Origin: CADDZP01 sp035948135
Lineage (GTDB): Bacteria; Actinomycetota; Acidimicrobiia; Acidimicrobiales; AC-14
NCBI GenBank assembly: GCA_035948135.1
Contig: DASZJL010000226.1
Location: 1-7,059, forward strand
Direction: 5' to 3'
Length of the DNA stretch: 7,059 nt
The notes under the pieces were generated by a model, which worked only from the letters and a program-made list of their open reading frames with translations, ran no database searches and was not told the DNA's origin. The stretch's first letter is position 1; the number at the start of each line of letters is the position of its first letter. The translations under genes were made by a program, and so were the position numbers. Positions 1-6,133 of this stretch are shown here, in pieces.

Positions 1-59
1 TCGGGCATTGACGCACGAAAGTCGGGGAGTTGCGAACGGAGGATGTCCGCGGCCTGAGT

Positions 60-944
60 TCAGCCCAGGAACTCGCGCAGGACCTCGGCCGACGAACGGC
101 GGGCCTTCCAGTCGAGGTCCCGGCCCGCACGCCCGGGATCCAACGCCAGAGGACCATTGAGCAGGACGGCCCGGTCGGCGCCCATGTCCATCAGGTGCAG
201 GCGGCGGGCGATCTCGGAGCCGTGCAACAGCACCGGGAACGGCAGGCGGACGACGCGGCCGCCGCTGACCTCGGCGACACCGTTCTCGTCGAGCCAGTCG
301 TCGGTGGCGACGTTGTAGACGCCATTGACGTCGGAACGCTTCACCGCCGTTAGCAGCGCGGACGCGGCGTCGTCCTCGTGGATGAACTGCAGCGCCTGCC
401 TGCGCCCGCGCGCTGCGGGTACCACTTGACGCAGGCCGGCCGACGCCTTCTTCACCAGCGGATCGGCGTGGGGCCCGAGCACCGCACAGATCCGCAGTGA
501 CGTCGTCGGCGCCGCGTCGGCACAGCGGCGTTCGGCGTCGAGCTTGTGCTCGGCATAGGGACACTCTCGATTGGGCCGCGGCACATCTGACTCCGACAGC
601 GGCAGCGGGTTGTCCGGCCAGCCGCCGTAAACGGCGGCCGACGACGCCAGCACGATCCGCCTGGGCGCGGCGGCGATCACGTTCGCGGTGCCGCCCAGGT
701 TGACGCCCGCGGCATCCGCCGACGTCCACAGCTGGAACCCGAGGTGCACGACCACGTCGCATCCGGCCAGCGCCCGACGCACACCGGGATCGCGGAGGTC
801 GGCCGCCGTGTGCGTGAGCTTCGGGTGCGACGGCAACTGGCGCCGGGCCACGGAGCGCACCTCCGCGACGTCGGGATCGTCCAGAAGAAGAGGCAAGAGC
901 ACCGAGCCGAGGTGGCCCGTCGCCCCCGTCAGCCCAACGAGGAT
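60..944 (-). CDS. Extended SDR NAD-dependent epimerase/dehydratase-like protein; probable non-canonical ATC start
   Basis: Cytoplasmic oxidoreductase of the extended short-chain dehydrogenase/epimerase family, which uses NAD(P) to reduce, oxidise or epimerise a carbonyl/hydroxyl substrate; the substrate here is unknown. Read from ATC at 944 (294 aa), it begins with a beta strand and the motif TGATGHLG (GxxGxxG, about residues 6-13). It continues with VVVHLGF, the catalytic-serine strand LASSAAVYG (about 99-107) and YAEHK (Y130, K134), the YxxxK catalytic pair. The first ordinary start, GTG at 902, would cut off the glycine motif. The frame is open upstream to a stop at 1188-1190, with no ATG, GTG or TTG in between. 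GAGGT (complement of 951-955) lies 6 nt before the ATC. The gene overlaps the end of the PLP enzyme gene by 16 nt, suggesting translational coupling. Pairing with an alpha-oxoamine synthase suggests it reduces that enzyme's amino-ketone product (inference). The family is certain, the start uncertain. Confidence 0.85.
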   Translation of the reverse strand: MLVGLTGATGHLGSVLLPLLLDDPDVAEVRSVARRQLPSHPKLTHTAADLRDPGVRRALAGCDVVVHLGFQLWTSADAAGVNLGGTANVIAAAPRRIVLASSAAVYGGWPDNPLPLSESDVPRPNRECPYAEHKLDAERRCADAAPTTSLRICAVLGPHADPLVKKASAGLRQVVPAARGRRQALQFIHEDDAASALLTAVKRSDVNGVYNVATDDWLDENGVAEVSGGRVVRLPFPVLLHGSEIARRLHLMDMGADRAVLLNGPLALDPGRAGRDLDWKARRSSAEVLREFLG

Positions 945-2119
945 CGGGCGACCTCGAAGATGTGGAGCGCGTCGTCGATGTGGCGCTCGGTGTGGGTGGC
1001 CATCACCGACGTGCGCAGCAAGGCCCGCTTTGGCGACACCGCGGGCGACACGGCGCAGTTCACGTAGACGCCGTGGTCGAGCAGCGTCCGCCAGAACATG
1101 ACGGCCTGCATGTCGTCGCCGATGTGGACCGGCACGATCGGTGATCCGGGTTCGCCGCCGGCAACGAAGCCGAGGTCGCGCAACCCGTCACGCAACTGGG
1201 CGGCACGCGCGTGCACGGCCTCGCGCCGCCAGTCCTCTTCGATGGCGATGCGTACCGCCGCCAGCGCGGCCCCCACCGCGGCCGGCACACCCGACGCGGT
1301 GAAGAGGAACGGACGGCAGGCGATGCGGAACCAGTCGAGCACCGACCGGGGCCCGATGAGGAAGCCGCCGCACGACGCCAGCGACTTGGAGAACGTGCCC
1401 ATGAGAAGGTCGGGCTGGATGCTCGTCTCTGCCGCCAGCCCCGCGCCCTTGGGCCCGAGGACGCCCAAGGCGTGAGCCTCGTCGACCAGGAGTCGGGCGC
1501 CGTTGTCGTCGCAGATCTCGGCGATCTGGCGCAGCGGCGCCATGTCGCCTTCCATCGAATAGACCGTGTCGACCGCGACCAGCGCGCCACCGTCGCCGTG
1601 CTGGCGCCACGTCCGCATCCGCTTCTGGAGGCTGTCGACGGAGTTGTGGCGGAAGAAGGCGGCGGTCCCTGACGCCATCTTGGCTCCGTCGGCCAGGCTG
1701 GCGTGGCAGGACGAGTCGAGGAAGACCTGGTCGTCGGGGCCGACCAGCGTGGAGAGCACGCCCAGATTCACCGCGTAGCCAGTGGTGAAGACGAGGCAGT
1801 CGTCGCCGCCGAGCCAGTCGAGCAGGGCCTCCTCGAGCTCGCGGTGCAGCGGCAACGTGCCGTTCATCAGGCGGCTGCCGGTGAGACCGCTGCCGTAGCG
1901 CTCGACCGCGTCGATGGCCGCCTTCTTGACCCGTTCGTCGCTGGTGAGGCCCAGGTAATTGTTGGACCCGAGCATGATCACGGGCCGGCCCTCGTGCACG
2001 ACGGTGGGGCCCGACTCGCTGGACATCTCCTTGAAGTAGGGGACGACCCCGGCCGCGACCGCGTCGGTGTACTGATCCTTCCGAGGATTCGAGCACTTGG
2101 CGAAAATGTCCCCACCCAC
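929..2119 (-). CDS. Alpha-oxoamine synthase family PLP enzyme, serine palmitoyltransferase-like
   Basis: Fold-type I PLP enzyme that should condense an acyl-CoA or acyl-ACP with an amino acid, with loss of CO2, to give an alpha-amino ketone. The family includes serine palmitoyltransferase (SPT), 2-amino-3-ketobutyrate CoA ligase (Kbl), BioF and ALA synthase. The 396-aa length is normal. Visible motifs are NNYLGL (53-58), GSGLTGSRLMNG (76-87), SSCHAS with the PLP-stacking histidine (H139), DEAHALG (D213, H216) and GTFSKSLASCGGF with the Schiff-base lysine K245. GTFSKSLAS is closer to bacterial SPT-type enzymes than to the GTLGKA-type motif of Kbl. The GTG start follows the metallophosphoesterase stop by 11 nt with no clear Shine-Dalgarno, so coupled translation is likely. 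The SDR gene starts within its 3' end. The exact acyl and amino-acid substrates cannot be read from the sequence; Kbl-, BioF- or CqsA-like activity remains possible. Confidence 0.9.
   Translation of the reverse strand: MGGDIFAKCSNPRKDQYTDAVAAGVVPYFKEMSSESGPTVVHEGRPVIMLGSNNYLGLTSDERVKKAAIDAVERYGSGLTGSRLMNGTLPLHRELEEALLDWLGGDDCLVFTTGYAVNLGVLSTLVGPDDQVFLDSSCHASLADGAKMASGTAAFFRHNSVDSLQKRMRTWRQHGDGGALVAVDTVYSMEGDMAPLRQIAEICDDNGARLLVDEAHALGVLGPKGAGLAAETSIQPDLLMGTFSKSLASCGGFLIGPRSVLDWFRIACRPFLFTASGVPAAVGAALAAVRIAIEEDWRREAVHARAAQLRDGLRDLGFVAGGEPGSPIVPVHIGDDMQAVMFWRTLLDHGVYVNCAVSPAVSPKRALLRTSVMATHTERHIDDALHIFEVARSSLG
951..955 (-). promoter_or_regulatory. Shine-Dalgarno sequence that decides the SDR start
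   Basis: On the minus strand this reads GAGGT and is followed by a 6-nt spacer (CGCCCG) and then ATC at 944-942. The spacing is ideal for initiation at the ATC. A CTG at 932-930, which overlaps the upstream stop as CTGA, would lie 18 nt away, and the GTG at 902 much further. This is the main sequence argument for an AUC start. It is only a 5-nt match, inside the coding sequence of the upstream gene. Confidence 0.5.
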
Positions 2120-2130
2120 CGGCCGAAACG

Positions 2131-3048
2131 CTACCGGGTGAGCACCGCCTGGTCGATGACAGCGCCGTCGGTGCCGACCGCCGTGAGCGTGAGGCTACGG
2201 GCGGTGATCTCCACCCCCGTGAAGTGGTGCGTCTGTGCTTTGGCGTTCTCCTGGGGCGCCCCTGAGCACGGGATGAGCGGGTAAAGGTCCTGGCCACCCC
2301 CGCCCGTGACGACATAGGTCACACCGGCGGGCGAGGTGAACCGCTCGTAGTCGTGGTCGTGGCCGTTGAGCGCGAGCGCCACCTTGTGTCGCTCGAAGAC
2401 CGGCACCCAGAGACGGTCGACCTCGGGCGTCGAACCGTGCAGTCCGCACGACCACGCGGGCTGGTGGAAGACCACGATTCGGAACGGGGGTCCGGGACCC
2501 GACAGGCGGTCGTCGAGCCACGAGGCCTGCGCGGCGTCGGGGTGGTTGGCGTCGACGAAGAGCAGCTGCGCGTTGGGCAACGTCTTCTCGTAGGGGATCG
2601 GCGGGAGGCCCAGGTGGGCCAGCTCTTCTGCCGTGTGCCCGGCGTCGTGGTTGCCGACGGTCGCCCACATCGGGCGGCCGGCGCGGAGGCTCCGATAGGG
2701 GGCGTCGAGCTCGGATGCGTAGAGCGACGGCTCGCCGGTGGGGTACACGTTGTCGCCGGTGGTCACCAGGGCGTCGACCCGGTGGCCGGCCGCCCACTTC
2801 GTCATCGCCGCCGCGACCGCGTACTGGGCGGCGCCCCCGCCGAAGTCCCCAAAAGCCACAAATCCCGAGACGACCGGCTCGCCCGCCGGCACGATCGACG
2901 GCGAGCCGGACGGCGAGGCGGCCGACGCCGAGGTGGGCGCCGCCGCCGCCGCCACCGTTGTCGGGCTCGTCTTCGCCGCCGAACCGCCGCCGCCGCAGGC
3001 CGCGAGCAGCGTGACCCCGGCAACGACGGTCAGGAACACTCGGTGCAT
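2131..3048 (-). CDS. Calcineurin-like metallophosphoesterase, secreted lipoprotein
   Basis: Predicted extracytoplasmic phosphatase or phosphodiesterase with a dinuclear metal centre, of the purple-acid-phosphatase-like/calcineurin-like superfamily. Reading from ATG at 3048 gives 305 aa. Residues 1-18 form a lipoprotein signal peptide: a short positive start, a hydrophobic core and the lipobox LAAC (C18), followed by four glycines. Residues about 23-56 are an Ala/Ser/Pro/Thr-rich linker, then the catalytic domain: GDFGGG (D68), GDNVY (D99), GNHD (N133, H134), FHQP (H195) and NGHDHDYER (H230, H232). These are the expected metal ligands. A TTG at 3090 extends the frame by 14 residues but would bury the signal peptide, so ATG 3048 is preferred; only a weak GGGTGG precedes it. 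It is first in a probable leftward operon with the PLP enzyme and SDR. The substrate is unknown; a link to lipid headgroup processing would be speculation. Confidence 0.9.
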   Translation of the reverse strand: MHRVFLTVVAGVTLLAACGGGGSAAKTSPTTVAAAAAPTSASAASPSGSPSIVPAGEPVVSGFVAFGDFGGGAAQYAVAAAMTKWAAGHRVDALVTTGDNVYPTGEPSLYASELDAPYRSLRAGRPMWATVGNHDAGHTAEELAHLGLPPIPYEKTLPNAQLLFVDANHPDAAQASWLDDRLSGPGPPFRIVVFHQPAWSCGLHGSTPEVDRLWVPVFERHKVALALNGHDHDYERFTSPAGVTYVVTGGGGQDLYPLIPCSGAPQENAKAQTHHFTGVEITARSLTLTAVGTDGAVIDQAVLTR

Positions 3049-3143
3049 CGCGCACCACCCTGCCGGAAAATGACCCGAAGGAGCTATCAAGACGGCCCCC
3101 TACGTAGTCGACATCGGATTTGGGACTCGCCACCGGCGATCAC

Positions 3144-3151
3144 GGAGGGGG
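3144..3151 (+). promoter_or_regulatory. Shine-Dalgarno sequence deciding the GGDEF-EAL start
   Basis: GGAGGGGG ends 10 nt before GTG at 3162. The longer frame beginning with TTG at 3120 would contain this site inside its coding sequence and adds 14 residues without family character, so GTG 3162 is preferred. The 113-bp region between the divergent ATG at 3048 and this GTG must hold both promoters. I found no convincing -35/-10 pair in it, only an 8-bp palindrome CTACGTAG at 3100-3107 next to GTCGAC. Confidence 0.65.
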
Positions 3152-3161
3152 TAGGTACGGC

Positions 3162-4778
3162 GTGAAGAACGAGACTGGCGGCCCTTCCCGGCTGCGTGAC
3201 CTCGGTGACCTGGTCGCGGTCGCAGGCTGCGCGCTGGTGGTGTTCGCCCTCGCCTTTCACTTCCGGATCCCCAGCCGCCTGGCCGAGCAGTCCGTCGGGC
3301 GCAACGGGGCCACCTCCGACGCCGTGGTCCTCTTCCTGGCGACGCTCGCCATCGGCCTCATCGTGTTCTCGTCGCGGCGGTGGCGCGACTCCGTGAGGGA
3401 GTCGGCCCAGGCCGCCGCCCACCGTGCGCTCTACGACCCCCTCAGCGGACTGCCCAACCGCATCCTTCTCCACGAGCGCCTGACCGAGGCGCTTTCCAAA
3501 GCGCGCGAGCACGAGGCGCGTGTCGCCGTCCTGTTCATCGACCTCGACCGCTTCAAGGCCGTCAACGACAACTTCGGCCACGCGGCCGGCGACCACCTCC
3601 TCACTGCCGTGGCCGAGCGCCTCCGGCTCGCCGTCCGCACCGAGGACCTCCTCGCCCGGCTCGGCGGTGACGAGTTCGTCGTCGTCTGTCAGGAGGTGAC
3701 CTACACCGGCGAGGCCGAGACCGTCGCCGAGCGCCTGCTGATGGCCCTGGCCCATCCCTTCTTCATCAAGAACGCCGAGCTCGGCGTCAGCGCCAGCGTC
3801 GGCATCGCCTTCTCGGACAACACCTCGCGGGGCCGCAAGGAATCGGCCGACACGCTCTTGCACGACGCCGACGCCGCCATGTACCGGGCCAAGGCCCAGG
3901 GCCCGGGCAAGTACACGATCTTCGACCGCACGATGAAGGCCGACCGAGTCAGCCGCGACAAGGCCGAGGAGCGCCTGCGAGACGCCCTCACCGACGACGA
4001 GTTCGTCCTCCACTACCAGCCGATCATCGACGTGGCCGACGAGCGCATCGTCGGCGTCGAGGCTCTGATCCGTTGGGAAGATCCGGTCCGGGGCATCATC
4101 CCGCCGCTCGACTTCGTCCCCCAGCTGGAAGAGTCCGGCCTCATCGTCCAGGTGGGGGAGTGGGCGCTCGAAGAGGCCTGCCGTCAGGTCACGGCGTGGA
4201 CGAAGGCGTTCCCCTCTGTCGGCCCCCTTCGCGTGTCGGTGAATGTCTCGCCCCGGCAGCTGGTGCAGTCGCACTTCGGCGACGTCGTCACCCGCGTGCT
4301 GCAGCGCACCGGGACCAACCCGTCGCAGCTGACCCTCGAGATCACCGAGGTCGCCCTGATGGGTGACGTGGTTGCCGCGTGGGCCGAGCTGCGCAAGGTC
4401 AAGGCGCTGGGTGTCAGCCTCGCCATCGACGACTTCGGCACCGGCTACTCGTCGGTCAGCTACGTCCGCAACTTCGCCCTCGACGCCCTGAAGATCGACC
4501 AGTCCTTCGTGCGGGCGATGTCGAGCTGCGTGGAGGACACCGCCATTGTCAAGGCCGTCATCCATATGGCCCACGCCCTGAGCCTCGACACCGTCGCCGA
4601 AGGCGTCGAGACGCCCGACCAGCTCCATGTGCTGAAAGAGTTGGGCTGCGACTACGCCCAGGGCTACCTCTTCTCTCGTCCCCAGCCGCCCGACGCCCTC
4701 GAGGCCGTCTTCGCCGAGACGGCGCGCCGTCGCACGAAGGCATCCCGCAAGGGCCGCCCGCTGGAATTCGCCGAGTAG
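3162..4778 (+). CDS. Membrane-anchored GGDEF-EAL protein (cyclic di-GMP synthase/phosphodiesterase)
   Basis: Predicted to make and/or degrade the second messenger cyclic di-GMP at the inner face of the membrane. The 538-aa protein has two N-terminal hydrophobic segments (about residues 16-34 and 53-70) joined by a short loop, with no recognisable sensor domain. The GGDEF domain (about 88-255) contains FIDLDRFKAVND (125-136) and an intact GGDEF (168-172). RTED (159-162), five residues before it, matches the RxxD product-inhibition site. The EAL domain (about 278-520) keeps EALIRW (E300), NVSPRQL (N361), LEITE (E393), DDFGTGYSS (D423, D424), LKID (K444), AEGVET (E480) and QGY (Q500). Both active sites therefore look complete, so the net direction cannot be predicted. 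The short extracytoplasmic loop (about 35-52) is the only candidate input region. It is transcribed away from the metallophosphoesterase operon, and its stop lies 12 nt before the tRNA gene. Confidence 0.95.
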   Translation: MKNETGGPSRLRDLGDLVAVAGCALVVFALAFHFRIPSRLAEQSVGRNGATSDAVVLFLATLAIGLIVFSSRRWRDSVRESAQAAAHRALYDPLSGLPNRILLHERLTEALSKAREHEARVAVLFIDLDRFKAVNDNFGHAAGDHLLTAVAERLRLAVRTEDLLARLGGDEFVVVCQEVTYTGEAETVAERLLMALAHPFFIKNAELGVSASVGIAFSDNTSRGRKESADTLLHDADAAMYRAKAQGPGKYTIFDRTMKADRVSRDKAEERLRDALTDDEFVLHYQPIIDVADERIVGVEALIRWEDPVRGIIPPLDFVPQLEESGLIVQVGEWALEEACRQVTAWTKAFPSVGPLRVSVNVSPRQLVQSHFGDVVTRVLQRTGTNPSQLTLEITEVALMGDVVAAWAELRKVKALGVSLAIDDFGTGYSSVSYVRNFALDALKIDQSFVRAMSSCVEDTAIVKAVIHMAHALSLDTVAEGVETPDQLHVLKELGCDYAQGYLFSRPQPPDALEAVFAETARRRTKASRKGRPLEFAE

Positions 4779-4790
4779 CTTCTAGCCCGC

Positions 4791-4862
4791 GGCGGCGTGG
4801 CCGAGTGGTTTAGGCACGGGCCTGCAAAGCCTGTTACAGCGGTTCGATTCCGCTCGCCGCCT
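4791..4862 (+). tRNA. tRNA-Cys (anticodon GCA)
   Basis: Full cloverleaf, 72 nt. The acceptor stem GGCGGCG (4791-4797) pairs with CGCCGCC (4855-4861), with discriminator U at 4862, as expected for tRNA-Cys. The D stem is short: GCC 4800-4802 with GGC 4813-4815. The anticodon stem is 4817-4821 with 4829-4833 (one G-U pair) around the loop CTGCAAA; the anticodon GCA is 4824-4826. The T stem AGCGG (4838-4842) pairs with CCGCT (4850-4854) around TTCGATT. CCA is not encoded, since the next bases are CCG. No promoter is obvious in the 12 nt after the GGDEF-EAL stop, so transcription starts inside that gene or runs through it. The 3' half is the likely integration target of the element to its right. 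Confidence 0.96.
4829..4862 (+). other. Putative attachment site (attL core) in the 3' half of tRNA-Cys
   Basis: A tyrosine recombinase gene begins 152 bp downstream of an intact tRNA gene, the usual layout where an integrative element uses a tRNA 3' end as attB and restores it on insertion. The exact core cannot be set from one junction. A second copy, attR, should lie beyond position 7059; I saw no copy of the T-arm sequence elsewhere in the window. Confidence 0.45.
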
Positions 4863-4866
4863 CCGT

Positions 4867-4906
4867 GGCCTCTGACCTGTAAACTTGCTGGTCAGAGGCC
4901 CTTTTT
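4867..4906 (+). terminator. Rho-independent terminator after tRNA-Cys
   Basis: A perfect 11-bp inverted repeat, GGCCTCTGACC (4867-4877) with GGTCAGAGGCC (4890-4900), encloses a 12-nt loop and is followed by C and five T (4902-4906). It starts 4 nt after the tRNA and should end tRNA transcription. It would also insulate the integrase from chromosomal read-through. Confidence 0.9.
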
Positions 4907-4963
4907 CATTCCTCCGCCCGGTGTCGGGGAGTGTCGCTCAGGGGGCCTGAATGACGCCGAAAT

Positions 4964-5002
4964 CGCTCCCGTCCGCTCCCCAACTGCTCCCCAAGCGCTC
5001 CC
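4964..5002 (+). repeat. Four helically phased GCTCCC direct repeats before the integrase
   Basis: GCTCCC occurs at 4965-4970, 4975-4980, 4986-4991 and 4997-5002. Start-to-start distances are 10, 11 and 11 bp, so all copies face the same side of the helix. The preceding base is C, C, T, C. The last copy abuts the integrase Shine-Dalgarno AGGAGG at 5003-5008. Position between the tRNA junction and int suggests arm-type sites for the integrase, or sites for an excisionase or repressor that also control int (inference). Confidence 0.6.
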
Positions 5003-5008
5003 AGGAGG
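5003..5008 (+). promoter_or_regulatory. Shine-Dalgarno sequence of the integrase
   Basis: Perfect AGGAGG, 6 nt before GTG at 5015, which fixes the integrase start. It directly follows the last GCTCCC repeat, so a protein bound to the repeats could block expression. Confidence 0.85.
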
Positions 5009-5014
5009 TCGACC

Positions 5015-6133
5015 GTGGCATTCATCGAGAAGCGTCGGGGCCGCTACCGCGCCCGTTACCGCGACCCTCTGGACAGGCAGAAGTGCAAGACGTTCGACCG
5101 CAAGGCGGACGCGCAGCGCTTTCTCATGGAGATGGAGGTCGATAAGGCACGAGGCCATTGGATCGACCCCCGCGGCGCCGACCAGCCACTGACGGCGTGG
5201 ACAATGGAGTACTTGGACCTGGCACGTCGGCTCTCGCCATTGACGCAGCAGACCTATCGCAGGGACCTCACGAGATTCGTCCTCCCGCGTTTCGGCGACG
5301 TCCGGATCGGACGCTTGCCACCAGACGAGATCGAGAACTGGCTCAACGACGAGATCGCGGCAGGAATCGCTCCGAGCTCGGTGCATCGCCATTACCGGAC
5401 TCTCCGCCGGGTCTTGCAGGTGGCGGTCGAGAAGCAACGCCTGATCGCCAATCCCTGCGACCGGGTCGAGCCACCTCGCGTGCCCAAGCGCGAGATGGTC
5501 TTCCTGACGTGGGAGCAGGCGGTCGGTTTGGCCGACGCCCACTCTGAACGCTTTCGCGCCCTGATCTACCTCGCCGTCGATTCCGGCATGCGTTGGAGCG
5601 AGCTCGTCGGGCTGCGCCGCGCCCGTCTCGACGTTCGCCGGCAGAAGGTCCGGGTGACGGAGCAACTGATTCGCCTCGAGGACGGGCGCTGGCTTCGCAA
5701 AGAGCCGAAGACACCGAATTCATTGCGCTCGATCACGATCTCTCCAGTGACGGCGGAGCTGCTCTCGGGCCACCTCGAGTGTTACGCAGGCGCCGGTCCA
5801 GACGGGCTCGTGTTCCCGAACGGCGCTGGCAACCCCATCGCAGGGTCGAGCTTCTGGAACCAGCACTTCTCGCGTGCCTTGCAGCGCACTGAGCTCAAGT
5901 GTCGATTCCATGACCTGCGCCATACGAGCGTGGCTCTCGCGATAGCCGAGGGCGCGCATCCGAAGGCCATCCAGGCCCGCATGGGGCACTCCTCGATCAA
6001 CGTGACCCTCGACCGCTACGGGCACCTTTTCCCGGAGCTGGACGAGGCGATCGCGACGGCATTCGGTGCACGCCTCAAGGCGGCGCGGGAGAACTCCGCC
6101 ACGACGGTGGTCCATGGCGCGTTTGGCGGTTAG
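5015..6133 (+). CDS. int: Tyrosine recombinase/site-specific integrase
   Basis: Phage-type integrase that should insert and, with a directionality factor, excise the element by recombination between attP and a site in tRNA-Cys. The 372-aa length is typical. Residues about 1-50 form the N-terminal arm-binding region, rich in basic residues (KRRGRYRARYRD). Residues about 58-145 are the SAM-like core-binding domain, and about 160-350 the catalytic domain. Catalytic residues are all visible: R193 in SGMRWSEL, a probable K232 in the PKTPNS hairpin, H299 and R302 in HDLRH, H325 in MGHSS and the nucleophile Y335 in LDRYGHLF. The gene is intact and has a strong ribosome binding site, so the element may still be mobile. 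It runs away from the tRNA. Its TAG stop overlaps the TAA of the convergent HTH gene. Confidence 0.96.
   Translation: MAFIEKRRGRYRARYRDPLDRQKCKTFDRKADAQRFLMEMEVDKARGHWIDPRGADQPLTAWTMEYLDLARRLSPLTQQTYRRDLTRFVLPRFGDVRIGRLPPDEIENWLNDEIAAGIAPSSVHRHYRTLRRVLQVAVEKQRLIANPCDRVEPPRVPKREMVFLTWEQAVGLADAHSERFRALIYLAVDSGMRWSELVGLRRARLDVRRQKVRVTEQLIRLEDGRWLRKEPKTPNSLRSITISPVTAELLSGHLECYAGAGPDGLVFPNGAGNPIAGSSFWNQHFSRALQRTELKCRFHDLRHTSVALAIAEGAHPKAIQARMGHSSINVTLDRYGHLFPELDEAIATAFGARLKAARENSATTVVHGAFGG

Noticed and set aside
1..59. Coding-like text after the SDR stop on the minus strand (reads ADILRSQLPDFRASMP)
   Set aside because: It may be the beginning of another gene or a former extension of the SDR, but there is no start codon with a ribosome binding site and only 59 bases are available.
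929..944. Programmed -1 frameshift joining the PLP enzyme and SDR
   Set aside because: The frames are in the right relation, but no X XXY YYZ slippery heptamer or strong stem-loop is seen. The spaced Shine-Dalgarno before ATC is a simpler explanation.
1188..2315. 375-codon minus-strand frame overlapping the PLP enzyme
   Set aside because: Arg/Pro/Gly-rich frame-shifted shadow of the PLP enzyme; no recognisable fold.
3090..3161. Promoters, or a riboswitch, in the divergent region before the GGDEF-EAL gene
   Set aside because: TTGATA on the minus strand has no -10 at proper distance. The CTACGTAG palindrome is short, and no c-di-GMP aptamer-like fold is visible.
3087..4628. 513-codon open frame on the minus strand opposite the GGDEF-EAL gene
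   Set aside because: It is the antisense shadow of a conserved GC-rich gene. Its translation is rich in G, D, H, V and R, with no domain or ribosome binding site. The plus-strand frame has complete family motifs.
4951..5145. Possible leader peptide starting at ATG 4951 after AGGGGG
   Set aside because: The start signal is fair, but the frame runs over the repeats and into int out of frame, giving a Pro/Arg-rich shadow without features.
4892..5665. 257-codon minus-strand frame opposite the integrase N-terminal half
   Set aside because: It crosses the repeats and ribosome binding site of int and has no motif. It is a compositional shadow.
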